The notes below the pieces were generated by a model that made no database searches, was not told where the DNA came from, and saw only the letters and a list, made by a program, of their open reading frames with translations. Positions 22,766 through 33,761 of a stretch of 64,000 bases of DNA are shown here, one piece after another. Every line of letters begins with the position of its first letter. Positions within the stretch are counted from its first letter, which is position 1. A program made the position numbers and the translations under genes. Origin of the DNA: Chlorops oryzae (Eukaryota > Arthropoda > Insecta > Diptera > Chloropidae); NCBI GenBank assembly GCA_020466095.1, contig CM035809.1:26341927-26405926 (forward strand), given 5' to 3'.

Positions 22766-23856
22766 TCATACAAGGATATTCGATCCACCTGAGTGCTAAC
22801 CGCAAACTTCCTCCGGTCACATGTACATACACATGCTCCTTCGGAAGGCATAAAATGAGATGCCTTAAATACACTGCGAAGAATTTTAGGCAAAGCGTGG
22901 AAACTTAAGAGCTTCGAGATGCTCTGATGGCAAGGAGCTGCTCAGTTGTTCTGCATTAGCGCCATCATTCAAGAAAGCCATACCGAATTATAGTGTGATT
23001 CTGCAATTATAATTTTCACGCACAAAGGACGAAGTGTGAACAGAGCAAGGAGAATTATTGGGTAGACAGAAATTCTCCTCCAGACTTGGCAATAAACCAA
23101 CACTGCGCTGTGCTGCGAAAATGTAATTAAAACCAAGCAAATTGCCTTCACACACACACACATGTAGGGGCATGTATATATGCCCTGTAGGAAGTGCGAC
23201 TAGTCCTTTACTAGTGCAAAAGCAACCAGTATTAGTTCTTTTCTATACCCCTGTCCATATAAAATTCTGTAGAAAATCCGCATAAAATATGTATGTATGT
23301 ATGTATATGTATCTAGTTCAGTTTGCACCAGTATAGATCTAGTTCATTGGGCGGCAATTGCTCTAGGTAAATACTTCTTACCTTTCATTCACTCTCATCA
23401 GGTACAATAATGATAGAATATAAGATTACGGCATGCGCAGATTTTAAATTTATCCGAGCACTTGCGACGTTTTTGTTAGTGATGCCACAAAGTTGCATAC
23501 AATTTTTTAATTTATTTCTGTAAACATTTTCCAGTTTCACTTTTAATTCAAGTTATTAAAAGGTGTCTGGTTCTTTTAATTGGTCACTTTAAAAGAATCG
23601 CATATTTTAAAGACGATACAAGTATGTAAAAGCTAAGTTTTGTGAAAGTCTCAAATTGGTAGTATGTTTTTCGAACGTCAGTGGCAACGCTGTACATACA
23701 TAAATTCTTTAATTTAAATTTTTTGTGTTGAAAATTTTCATCTGTCAAAAATTTTCAATCATTTCAACCAATCAGAATACTTTTAACGCTACGTCACAAG
23801 TGTACATGCGCAGAAGAATCAAATTTTGAAATCTGATTGTCGTATCCTTATAATTA
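22764..23856. other. noncoding region, simple repeats
   Basis: No gene seen. Short CA (near 23148), TATG (near 23290) and TA-rich tracts. 'ccctgtaggaag' at about 23182 resembles the end of the element at 24191 but no matching partner was established. Confidence 0.35.
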
Positions 23857-23995
23857 GAGCTCGGATTTTGAATATTTTCAATTTTTTTTTAATTATTTAA
23901 ATTTATTGAATATTTTGAATTTTTTTTTGAATATTTTTTGAATATTTTGAATTTTTTTAAAAAATTTTTGGAATATTTTTTAGAATATTTTTAAT
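23857..23995 (+). repeat. terminus of the GAGCTCGGATTT repeat family
   Basis: GAGCTCGGATTTTGAATATTT followed by repeated TTGAATATTTTGAATTTTT words. The same terminus occurs in opposite orientation at 30433-30450, with AT-rich words of the same type inside it. Confidence 0.6.
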
Positions 23996-24399
23996 GGCAT
24001 GGCAATATTTTAAAGGCATGCTTTTAATCTATCATCCTTGATCAGGTATGAAAGCTTCAAATGCGCTCAAAGAAGTGCATGATTTAAATTGTTTACTTTT
24101 TGACTAGTAAAGTAATAGAACAACTTCAGTTGAACATGCTACAAGGTAAAGTTTGACCAAAAGTTGGACTAGTTCTTTTAAGATAATTTACCCTGCAGGA
24201 AGCCTGTCGACACATGACCCAATGTCTGCAATGAGTCAATAGGTATAGTTCATCTCTGTCGACCATGTCAACAAGAAGTCTATATAATTAATTTTTGTGA
24301 GTTTTTGCTGCAGTGAATGAGATAGAAACAATCAACGAGGTTTCTACAGCTAGATTTCATTCATTTAAAATATTTGCTGAACACATATCAGAGGCCTCG

Positions 24400-24475
24400 T
24401 CAATAGCATAGAGCGTGCGTTCTCGCCCAGCAGTCTGAAGTTTCCCGGTTCAAACCACAGCGAAGGCGGATGAAA
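24400..24475 (+). other. tRNA-like sequence in the 24.2 kb element
   Basis: ATAGCATAGAGCG (weak A-box) at 24402-24414 and CCGGTTCAAACCAC (B-box) at 24445-24458, with tRNA-like spacing. Remnant, not a functional tRNA. Confidence 0.5.
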
Positions 24476-24778
24476 ATGTGAAAAAGCGGGTAATATTTGA
24501 TGTATAAAAATAATTTAATCTATTTTTCCGGCTTAAGGTCAACGCATTTCTGTTATGAAAACTAATTTAAAAATTATTTAAAATAAAGCAAATACTACCC
24601 TCAGGGAAAAAAAGCAAATTATAAGCATTAAAATCTTTCAAAAAATCATGTCTTGAATGGAAAATTTTTTAAATTTGTTACCATACAAATATTTCCTGAA
24701 AAATTTTTGGTTTTTAAACTATTATTTACTTTAAAAAAAAGTAAAAAAAATAAAAAAATAAACAAAACAAATCCAGTG

Positions 24779-24848
24779 CTCGCGCGAGATTTGAACCCGC
24801 GATCTTCAGAGCTCAAGCCAAGCACTCAACGCATTGAGCCACCATAGG
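24779..24848 (-). other. tRNA-like sequence in the 24.2 kb element
   Basis: Minus strand has GGTGGCTCAATGCG (A-box-like) and CGCGGGTTCAAATCTCGCG, a convincing T-arm with stem and B-box. Anticodon arm not clear. This is the best tRNA-like T-arm in the window. Confidence 0.6.
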
Positions 24849-25075
24849 CACACGATTGGCTCTTGATATTAACGTACTAAAATAAATGCCTTCATAATGG
24901 TTCCCTCGTCAATAGCATGTCTATTGTTTGTCTCCAATATTGGTGATTTTGCAATGACAAGCAATGTTAATTGTCTATAGCGGTTTGCATTGCGAAGGGC
25001 ATAATTGGTCAGTAGTACTGTTGACGCGGACAGTAGAAAAAGAGTATAGATTCACTACTGTCATTTCCTGCAGGG

Positions 25076-28000
25076 AATTGCTACAGGGTGAGTAGACATG
25101 ACGCACACACACACACACAAAAATTATACATATATGCTATCGAAAAATTCGATTTCAGGAGTTTTGTTTTCCTTACTCAACAAAATTAATTACGAAAGAC
25201 GCTCGAATGTCGTCGTCGTCGTCGTCGTGTTCGAGTGTATCCGATTCGCCTCGGGACAGCAAACACAGTGTACACTTACATCAGTAATTAGTTGGACAAG
25301 TATGAGTGAAACCACTAAGGACACTGCGCAGCAAGAAAATCGATATGAAAAGTAATTGCTTTGTTGATCAGACCCAAAGGCAAGTTACAGAGATTGCCGA
25401 AGCACTTACGCTTGGAGTTGTTGCTATTTATACGAGCGCCTTTATTCGCATTTATCTGTATGCATCGACACTTTTGTGTAGTGGTATTTGAAGGGTCTCT
25501 GCAGAGCTAATTGGGTTAATAAACCCCTAACAGACTGACGCAGGCAATAGATGGCCTTATGTTGAACATTGTCGTATTCTGTCAATGAAATCGATTCGAA
25601 ATTGTGCTTTGAAAGTATTTTTTGTTAACACAAACAGACATGGTCACACTATTAAGTTGAATGCTTTTGAAAGCTAAAAGGACAATAATGACTGTCAGCG
25701 GAAACGGAAATGTAAGCGGTTTATTGAATGTGACTCTAGTGACAATATCCGGTGAGTCTTTTCAGTTTTCCTAAATGCGATTTAGTGATGAATCTTCATA
25801 TATCGATGGAAGGACTTTGTGTAAAGAAGATTTTGTTAAAATATCATATTTTACCTTCCACAATTCTCTTACGGTATGCCTCATAAAAAGTATCCTCAAA
25901 AGTAGAAAACTTCATACACAGTATGAAAGAGAACACAGATAGCTTGTCCGTGTCCTGGCTTCCTCGCTTTGTAACTATTTTAAGAGTAAAATTATTTCTA
26001 TGCGGTGTAGTTATTTTTGGACTTTGTCATCCTGACTATCTGTAGCTTCTGGCTGTTTGTGGCTACTTTGAAGTCGAAATAAAATATCTATAACTTTATG
26101 AAAGCATTTAAAGGACTGTCTTAAAGAGTGAACTTTATTATGAGAAGAGGCAAATAGTTCGAGAACTTATTGCCCTTAGAAAAGAGCAAGGATCACGGAA
26201 GCCATGCAATGAAGACTTTCTCAAACTTGTTCTTTGTATGTTTATTTGACATGGACCTCAGAAAGTTAACGAAGTTGAAAAATGGTTTGCAAGTCAGACC
26301 CACCAAAGTAATTTGAATAACTTTAAGTGATTTGAAACTTTTAAGCTTATTATGAATTTTTTTTTCATGTTATTTCTAAACAGGAGTTTTCTTTAAAAGC
26401 ATCAGATACCCACAAAAAAAAACAACCGACATAAAAACCTCTGTAAGCGTTCCTTTATATCCTTTCAATTTATGTACTTCAGTCACCCTTCTCGCTGCAT
26501 CGACTGTAGTCCTACAGCGAAGATGCCTCATTGTTGTGTGTGCCTGCATTCAAAGTTGTTGCATTTCACGGCACTTGAAAGCAGCGCAACTGTTGTTGCA
26601 ACTCTAAAGATTACAGCGTCAAAGGATCTATTGATAACAACACGACAAGTGACAAGATGTTGCATTATGTCAGTCACTTTGTCAGACCCTCTTTTCGTTG
26701 TTGTTGGTAAGGGGTTTAGTCTAGCCTCGCTCAAAGCTCTTGTTACGGTTATTGTTGCTCGCCCGATAAGGATAATAGACTGTAATAAAGCAACATTGTT
26801 TGGCATTATTGTTGTTGCTCTGTTGCTTTTTTCGGTCGAACGTGTCGCGAGTGAAGGACATTTCGAAGAGATCGGAGTATGCCGTACGGAATTTTCGAAG
26901 GCAATTTATTGAATATATTTTAAGACATTTTCTTTAATATAAATTTGAATGGCAAACAGAATTTATGAAGTGTGCTCTATGAAACGTGATGAGTCTCATA
27001 ATAAATGGGCGATCGAAATTATAGTCTGCACCATGGCGAATAACCATAATACTCTGATGGTCATAAAATATGAAACCCTTATAAATTTGCTATTAATTAT
27101 GAGGAAATATTCGGCTCCAAGAATGAAGAAAAGGCAAATTTAGTTGAATCATTTCTGAAAGATGAAACCTTTTTGTGAATTTGATACACCAACGTTCCTG
27201 ATTTTCCATAAATCAGCTTAATTAAGGAGCTTCATTAAAATTTTACGACATTGAATTTTAGGTTTACATTATAAATGGCATGAAATCAGAATGTCCTGGC
27301 GAGGAGAAAACATTGATACAGATGAATCGAATAAACGAAGGGAAAATATACAAAATTTATTACAAAATATTACTCCGTAAAGCTTGTACGTTGTAAAAAA
27401 AAAAAAATTATTTCATGCGCCACAGAAAGTCTACACAATTTACTTCAACTCGAATTTCAATCCAAATAAATTATACAAAATTATTCTCAATTTTCTCACG
27501 TATTGAATGTGGCAATTTCCAAGAATAGAAATTTAAATTAAATTAAATTATATTTGCCAAAAATAGCTTTTGACTTTTTACCTTAGTAGATTTAAAATAT
27601 ATCGATGTACAACATATACATGTATGTACCTACGTGCAAGGACATTCGGTAGATTCGGTTGGAAATTTATGAAAATCAGATTTAAAGCTCAAAATTCAGA
27701 GATTGTTCTTTCCACTTATTTCTAAATACGCTTAAAAGACATTCGACTTTTTCAAATTTCCACCGAGTACTTTGTGTCTTGGCATTCTCTTTACTCTCTA
27801 CACTTCCTTCGTTAGCATTCGAAATGGAGGAATAGAAGTTTCTCTAAATAACAACGAGAAACTGTTATTGGGCGAATTTCGGTGTACCGCTTCACTGGCC
27901 TTTGAGTAAAAATGTTTACAAATGAAATTGAAGTAAATCTGGGTAAGAGGTTCGAGAGGCAGAGAGACAGATCACAACGAGAACAGAAGTGAACTTCAGA

Positions 28001-28360
28001 AGTCGTTGAAATGTTGAAATAAGGATATGTGACATGTATGTATGTACATGTTGCAGTGCGAGAATGTATGTTTTCTAGCGAGAGAAGAATCATCGTATTG
28101 CACATGCTTCAACAGTTGCCTCAGTGCCGTCGGTATGGTTTAATGCCGTCTGGTGGCTTTTGTCATTGTTGCCGGAACACTTCTACAAAAGGATTCTTGC
28201 GACTTTTAGACTCAACAACAATTTCGGAAAACGACATGCATCGAAGTCCTTTCACAGAATTTAGAATGCTTTTTTTATGGTTGTCTGAACAGTTGTAGTT
28301 CTTATTCTTACATTTTCCTTTTGTGTTCCTTTCGGCACTTGAAAGGATGCTGATGCTTTG
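25076..28360. other. noncoding region
   Basis: No exon supported. Contains a CA run near 25103-25120 and a GTC trinucleotide run at about 25208-25228. A 146-codon frame at 26472-26912 overlaps an antisense 92-codon frame in a slightly GC-richer patch and has no recognisable domain. Confidence 0.4.
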
Positions 28361-28527
28361 TACACAGAAAAAAAATCAATTGTCCTTGTGAGCTTTTTTT
28401 AAAACAATTTTCAAAGAATATGAACAATCATTTTACCCAAAAACTATCACTGGAATGAATTCAATATTCAAATATTTTATTAAAATTTTACAAAAATTGC
28501 TTTATCCTTAAATATTTTTTCAGTGTA
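28361..28527. mobile_element. 167-bp MITE with TACACWGAAAAAA ends
   Basis: Left TACACAGAAAAAAAAT and right (minus strand) TACACTGAAAAAATAT are inverted. The interior is A/T-rich without coding. The same ACACTGAAAAAA word recurs inside the dispersed repeats at 14.0, 37.1, 55.9 and 63.6 kb. Confidence 0.65.
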
Positions 28528-29367
28528 GGCACTTCACATGCAACACAATAAAAGAAGGAGTCATACAAGACCGCAGTTTCCGCGGAGTCCTGTCACAATT
28601 GACATCACATCCCGAACAAACTTTGACGCTTGTTCGTTTCGAGCGATACTTGGGTCGTAGAAATCGCATCTTTTGTTATATAAATTTGATTGCATGTCAA
28701 TATTGCTTTATGTCGTCGTTTGTTTCAGCATGTCACGGGTTCGGTTGTCTCTCAGCTTTATAGCCAAACTAAGTTTTTTGTTGAATTACTTTATTGTTTT
28801 TTAAAGTTTAAAAAAGAAGATTCTTCGGTTTTGGTTCACAATATACATAATTTTTTAAAGGATCATAAATTATGGAGATTGAAAGAAAAGTCCTCAAAAC
28901 TCTCGTCCTCGTTTGTCATTGAACTCAACCCTTAAAGTTCCATCCATTTACCGCGAATTCCAAGAAACCTTCACACTTCCCTCTGGTCAATTTAATCTCA
29001 TTTGCTCATTCATCTGTCATATCCAAAGCGTCACCTCGCAAAATGCAACTGACTGTGCAGCTTAACATCATTTAAGGACATTTTATTATAGTGACAGGTG
29101 GTTTTTAAAAGGTATCAAAGAGTTTGTCATGGTGTTGGCTTAATAGATAATTTATGCAAGATAGATTTTTCATCTTGTTTTATAAAATGGAGACAAGCAC
29201 TAACTTCTTAAAGCCATGGAAAACCATATTTTTGTTACTTGAAGCCATCAAACCATTTAATTAAAGGTAGTTATTAAAAGTGGATATCCAAAGCATTTAA
29301 ATATTTTCCAAGTTTATGAATGAGACTTTGCATTCCCTTTAAACAAAGCAAATTGTCATAAACTATA
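28528..29367. other. noncoding region
   Basis: I see no gene, RNA or clear repeat. AT-rich unique-looking sequence. Confidence 0.35.
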
Positions 29368-30450
29368 CCTCGGGATTTGAATATGTAAAAAAAAATTCAA
29401 AAAAATATGTAAAACAAGTAAGAAAGCTAAAGTCGGTCAAGCCCGACTTTGAAATACCCAGCGTCCCGACATTATGAGCGCACTATGTTTTTCTTCTCTA
29501 TTTGTGGGCGTGGCAGTGGGAGGGCAACATAAATTTTTTCCCTACACCTTTCATTCGCCTTGGTGAACCTATGTTGCGAATTTGAAGCTTCTACGCCTTT
29601 TACTTCGGAAGTTACGAAAAATCTTCATTTGTGGGCGTGGCAGTGGGCGGGCCGCATAAAATTTTTTCCTACACCTTTCATTCGCCTTGGTGAACCTATG
29701 TTGCGAATTTGAAGCTTCTACGCCTTTTACTTCACAAGTTACGATAAGCCCTTATTTTTGGGCTTGTTTGTGGGCGTGGCTCGAAGAGGGCGGCGTCCAT
29801 TTTTTGCCAGGATATGTCCCTTTTCGTAGTTTACCAGCACACCAAATATCAATGGAATGTGTTGAGTGGTTCGCAAGTTACAAGCATTTTATTGAAAACA
29901 CAATAAATTCATTTGTGGGCGTGGCAGTGGGCGGATGTCTCCCATTTTTACTTAGGATCATACTTGGACCCAGATATACATGTGTGCCAAATTTCGACTT
30001 CATTGGTTCAGCCGTTTCGGAGGTGATCCGACACGACGGACGGACGGACATGACGGTTCAGACGGACAGACGGACATGTCTAAATCGATTCAGTTTTTGA
30101 TCCTGATCATTTCTATATATATTTTCTATATCTCCGGAGCTTAATTCTCCCTGTTACAAGATTTGCACAAAACTAATTACCCCGCTTACGCTGGGTATAA
30201 AAATCTCCAAAAATATTCAAAAATATTCAAAAAAATTCATACAAAAATTCAAAAAAAAATTCAAAAAATTCACAGTCAAAAATTCCAAATTAGTTCGATT
30301 TAGTATGCCTATTAAAATGTTGAATTGTCAAATTAACAAAAAAAAAGCCTACTTCAGTGAATAAAGTATTCATAAAGCACAGTTAAATTCAAAATATTCA
30401 ATAAATTCAAATAATTCAAAAAAAATTCAAAATATTCGAAATCCGAGCTC
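29368..30450. mobile_element. composite element: inverted CTCGGATTT ends enclosing a fly-wide repeat
   Basis: The outer ends CCTCGGGATTTGAATA (left) and, inverted, GAGCTCGGATTTCGAATA (right) are followed inward by AT-rich 'attcaaa' words. Between them sits a different repeat (separate entry), suggesting insertion of one element into another. Confidence 0.5.
29414..30203 (+). repeat. dispersed fly repeat with hairpin start and GACGGACGG tract
   Basis: Starts 'caagtaagaaagctaaagtcgg' with a small AGTCGG/CCGACT hairpin and ends 'acgctgggtataaaaat'. It contains 'ggttcagccgtttcggag', a GACGGACGGACA tract and 'gatcctgatcat'. This overall order is known from dispersed repeats in many flies, including Drosophila, and is the main evidence for the host. 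A 127-bp segment is duplicated in tandem (29501-29627 and 29628-29754, each opening TTTGTGGGCGTGGCAGTGGG). The 137-codon frame within is not a gene. Confidence 0.75.
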
Positions 30451-31073
30451 TAGTCATAATTGTCAAAGGACACGTGGCTGGGAGATCCCATATCGAGTTT
30501 ATTTAATTTATGCACGTAAAACATATTATTATTTAGCTCATAGAAAAATTCCTCCGCGATATCGTAATTAGCATTCTATTCATTACAAAACGTTTACTCA
30601 TCCTTCTCTCTGGAGAAAATATTTTCTCATGAAATACTTAAGCTATGAACGTATGTTTTCTTGAAGCATTTTCCATGGAAATATAGCAGAAGAAAATGAG
30701 TAGAAAGGCTTAGAAATTTCAAACAATATAAATGATTAAAGAAAAAGTGTGCAGTAATTGTAATAAGGTGAAATTGTCTCTTTGATTGGTTTCGTAGGAT
30801 ATACCGACGTATGAGTGATGCGTTTGCATCAATCTTGAAGTTGCGTTGCGTATACGGTGCATAGTACGAATGAACGAACCATTGATTATAAGGTCTTTGA
30901 CAAGGGCATTTCCAAATACAATTGAAACGAGCTTAAAGGATCAGAAGCAATAATTATCTGTAGGTGTATAATATTAAAACCTCAATTCCTTGAGATGAAA
31001 TTAAATATCTGAATATCGAAATTGAATGAAAACTTTGAGCGTGATTTACAACGACAAAGCTTTGGAGTTATTT
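30451..31073. other. noncoding spacer
   Basis: No gene. Contains GTTGCGTATACGG at about 30845, one of three places where TTGCGTATACG occurs (also near 40.78 and 57.19 kb). Confidence 0.35.
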
Positions 31074-31858
31074 CCCAGTAAAAATTTTTTGGAGAAATGC
31101 TTAAATCGAGCAGTGAAGGAGTAATGACTTTTTCATCCATTCGGAGTTTTAACGAGCCTCCCGAAATGGAGCAAAGCAGGAGTAATGAAATTTTCATCCA
31201 TGTGAAGCAGTCCGAAATCGAGCAATGGAGAGTAATGACTTTTTTATTAATTCGGAGCAATCCTGAAAGAAGCAATGAAATAGTAGTGACTTCTTCATCC
31301 ATTCGGAGTTTTGACGAGCAATCCTGAATGGAACAATGCAGGAGTAATGACTTTTTCATCCATTCGGAGCATAAGCGAGCAATCCGAAATTAAAATTAAA
31401 TTAAATTTGATTTCAAACTTATGAATGAAAAAAATCCCATACTTTTTATTTGGCAAACACGGTGTCGAGGTTGAACACTTGACTAGGAATCGAGAGTTCC
31501 GAGGTTTAAACCCCACAACGGAGAATCAAAAGCGGGAAATAATTATTTAAAAAATAGGTATTATTTAGGTAATATTAATCCATTAGTGATCTTTCTGGAG
31601 CTACAAAATATTACTCAATTTTTGCTCATTCAGGAGATTCAAAGGATTACTCACTATTTTGCTATTACTCTCTTTGTCCTCCATTCGGAGGTCAAAAAGA
31701 GTAGTCTTTTTGATCTCCATTGGGAGCTCAAAGGATTGCTCGCCCGTAAGGACATTCAAAGCTGAAAAGGAGTACAAAATACATGAGGCTCGGAGATTTG
31801 AGGAGTAATCCATTGCTCTAAATGGATTAATCTTTGAGTAATCCTATTTTTTACTGGG
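31074..31858. mobile_element. 785-bp TIR element with CCCAGTAAAAA ends, subterminal repeats and a tRNA-like core
   Basis: Ends CCCAGTAAAAA (31074) and TTTTTACTGGG (to 31858). The left subterminal zone has five imperfect repeats spaced 50-61 bp with the theme AGTAATGACTTTTTCATCC then ATTCGGAG (near 31120, 31181, 31231, 31282, 31343). The right zone carries inverted GATTACTC/ATTACTC and CCATTCGGAG words. The core has a tRNA-like segment. Frames at 30982-31359 and 31097-31327 are translations of these repeats. Confidence 0.75.
31449..31516 (+). other. tRNA-like sequence in the 31.1 kb element
   Basis: Anticodon-type arm CTTGA-CTAGGAA-TCGAG (31478-31494: five-base stem, seven-base loop, AGG in the anticodon position) followed by GAGGTTTAAACCCC (B-box/T-arm). 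The D-arm is weak. A homologous copy lies on the minus strand at 45.43-45.49 kb. Confidence 0.6.
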
Positions 31859-32591
31859 TTTTCAACGAATTCATAAACTAAAGCCGTTGCTTCGAGGCAT
31901 AAAAGTATTCTTTCGAGAGCGCATCCCAATTTCTACGCCTCAATAGTCATATAAAAGCGGAAAATTGCTCACTAAAAATTAGTTTCATCTGTTGTCAACG
32001 TTGGAAATTAATTAATTTTTCGCACCTAATTAAGCTGAGGAAATAAACAGAGCGAAATCTGCAACAACGCGTGATAATTTATTTTCCCAAAAGCGAAGAG
32101 CAACCGCCATGAATATGCGAATATGCGTGTGAGCCAACGGGGGGAATATGGAAAAGGAAAAGCGTTAATAATCAAAAAAAAAAGTTTCAAGTGCCTCTGC
32201 ACGGAAAATGTATCCGGAAAAGCTTTTTCAACGCAAAAAAGTCTTTTAATAATTTTCCACGACATTTTATGCGTGTCGGTGTTTCTTGTTAATTAAAAAA
32301 AATTGTCGACGGTCTCTCAGCTAGAGCGAAGGCTGATTAATACTCAGCGATTATGCTCGAAACGTGCTTTTGTCGTCGCATTAAATTCAGAAAATCGTTG
32401 TGGTACAGATTTTCTCATTTGCGAAAATACGAAAGGATTAATAGTAATTTTTATTGACCAAAAACAAAATAGCAATTCGGCAAAAGGATAAAAAATTATT
32501 TTGAAATTTCAATGAAAACTGATAAAGGAACTTATGAAAAAAAGCTCATAATAAAATTAAAGTGAAAAAAAAAAAAATATATATTACTGTC
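31859..32591. other. noncoding spacer; 3' flank of the intact DRC10-like gene
   Basis: No gene seen. A minus-strand AATAAA at about 32449-32454 lies about 140 bp beyond the stop of the gene at 32592 and may be its polyadenylation signal. Confidence 0.4.
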
Positions 32592-33761
32592 CTAAAAATA
32601 TTTGGAAATTCCTTTTCCTGAAGACTTTCGCATTTTTAGCTCTACTCTAGAGTTTAGCTTCTTTTTCTCTTCAAAGCATTTACGCCAGAAACGTTGAATT
32701 ATTCGTGCTGCTCGTGCCCTAATGAATCGATTAGCTCTGGCTTGCAAAAGTTGCTCTTGCTGATTGAGCAATTCCCGATATTCATCCTGTGCGTACTTGT
32801 ATCGCTCTAAGAAGCTATCCATTTCTCTTGTCTTTTTCTCGTACTCCTCGTCCAGATATAGTTGCTCTTTGAATTTTTCAGCCATCGTCCGATCGTATTT
32901 TTTGATTGTTTCTTCCAGCTGATGAAGCCAGTGCTGGTTTTCATCACGCGCATGCGCTAATTCTTTTTTGTTATCCTTTTTCAGATTTTTATAGTATTTC
33001 TCAGTTCTTTGGACATCGTTTCTGATATTATTACATTTGATTTCATAGTTCAGCTGGAAGTCCTTAGCCCTTTGTGCATCCTCTTTTATAGTATTGTTAA
33101 CGAGGCGTATTCGTTTCTGGTTCTTTCGGCTCGCCTCATTCTGGAGTCGGACAACGTCTGGCGGTGGTAGAAAACGTTTCCAACGTTTCTTCTGCTTGAT
33201 CAATTGGACGCTACGTCGAAGCGAATCGATTTCTTTACGCAAATGTAAATTCTTTCGGTAAATCCGGTGTATTTCTCGTTCTCTTTGCAGCTCAAAGAAT
33301 GCTGGACAACGGATACGTTGCTCAACGATTTCCTCTAAAAGTTCAAATGCCTCCAAAACCGAATGATCGAATAGATTTTCCTCCTTATTCCAGCTTGGTA
33401 GAAAGTCCAAGATATTATGATTCTTTTGGAACATTTCGATTAAGCTGATTAGTTTGACGTCCTGGCAATACGAACCATTTGTAAAATATTTAATATTTCG
33501 ATCGCAATTTTTTAGATAATCGATCAACGAACGGGCGCATGGCTCGTATTCCGTGCCTTTGACACTCTGAAGAACCGATATCGGATTACGGAATATGGTT
33601 GGCAGATGAATGGTTAGCTTGTACTTTTTCATGCATTCAGCCATGGTACGCATTATCATTTCGTTTTGTGTTAAACGTTGCGGCGGCAAGATCAAAATGC
33701 GAGGCAACCAAGGATCTCTTTTTTTTCTCGGTTTGAGAGGTCTTCTTCGGTAGATAATCAT
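32592..33761 (-). CDS. DRC10/IQCD-like IQ-motif coiled-coil protein, intact paralogue
   Basis: Intronless, 389 residues. The Met at 33761 is preferred to the upstream Met at 33794 because from here the first 30 residues align without a gap to the paralogue at 20248 (both reach LPxQRL at residues 25-30). Landmarks: IFRNPxxVLxSV near 45-56; IEMFQKN and VLEAFELLEEIVEQRIR near 95-145; a charged coiled coil through about residue 345 with IKKYDRTMAEKFKEQLYLDEE; IQ motif RAARIIQRFWRKCF near 350-363; basic tail. Family members belong to the nexin-dynein regulatory complex of motile axonemes; in a fly this points to sperm flagella (inference). IQ motifs bind calmodulin-like proteins. Lack of introns suggests retro-origin or a testis-type gene. 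DRC9/IQCG is the alternative assignment. Confidence 0.8.
   Translation of the reverse strand: MIIYRRRPLKPRKKRDPWLPRILILPPQRLTQNEMIMRTMAECMKKYKLTIHLPTIFRNPISVLQSVKGTEYEPCARSLIDYLKNCDRNIKYFTNGSYCQDVKLISLIEMFQKNHNILDFLPSWNKEENLFDHSVLEAFELLEEIVEQRIRCPAFFELQREREIHRIYRKNLHLRKEIDSLRRSVQLIKQKKRWKRFLPPPDVVRLQNEASRKNQKRIRLVNNTIKEDAQRAKDFQLNYEIKCNNIRNDVQRTEKYYKNLKKDNKKELAHARDENQHWLHQLEETIKKYDRTMAEKFKEQLYLDEEYEKKTREMDSFLERYKYAQDEYRELLNQQEQLLQARANRFIRARAARIIQRFWRKCFEEKKKLNSRVELKMRKSSGKGISKYF

Larger units (their letters stand above)
24191..25075. mobile_element. 885-bp TIR element with CCCTGCAGGAA ends and two tRNA-like segments
   Basis: Left end CCCTGCAGGAAGCCTGTCGA, right end TTTCCTGCAGGG; the inverted match is about 11 bp. 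A shorter relative lies at 59812-60169, sharing the left end (GCAGGAAGCCTGTCG), 'gttgacgc' and 'agaaagagtatagatt' near the right end. The core is AT-rich and has two tRNA-like sequences in opposite orientation. No transposase. Confidence 0.65.

Noticed and set aside
26472..26912. 146-codon open frame
   Set aside because: Overlaps an antisense open frame in a GC-richer patch and has no recognisable motif.
29687..30100. 137-codon frame
   Set aside because: Lies wholly inside a known type of dispersed fly repeat that is noncoding.
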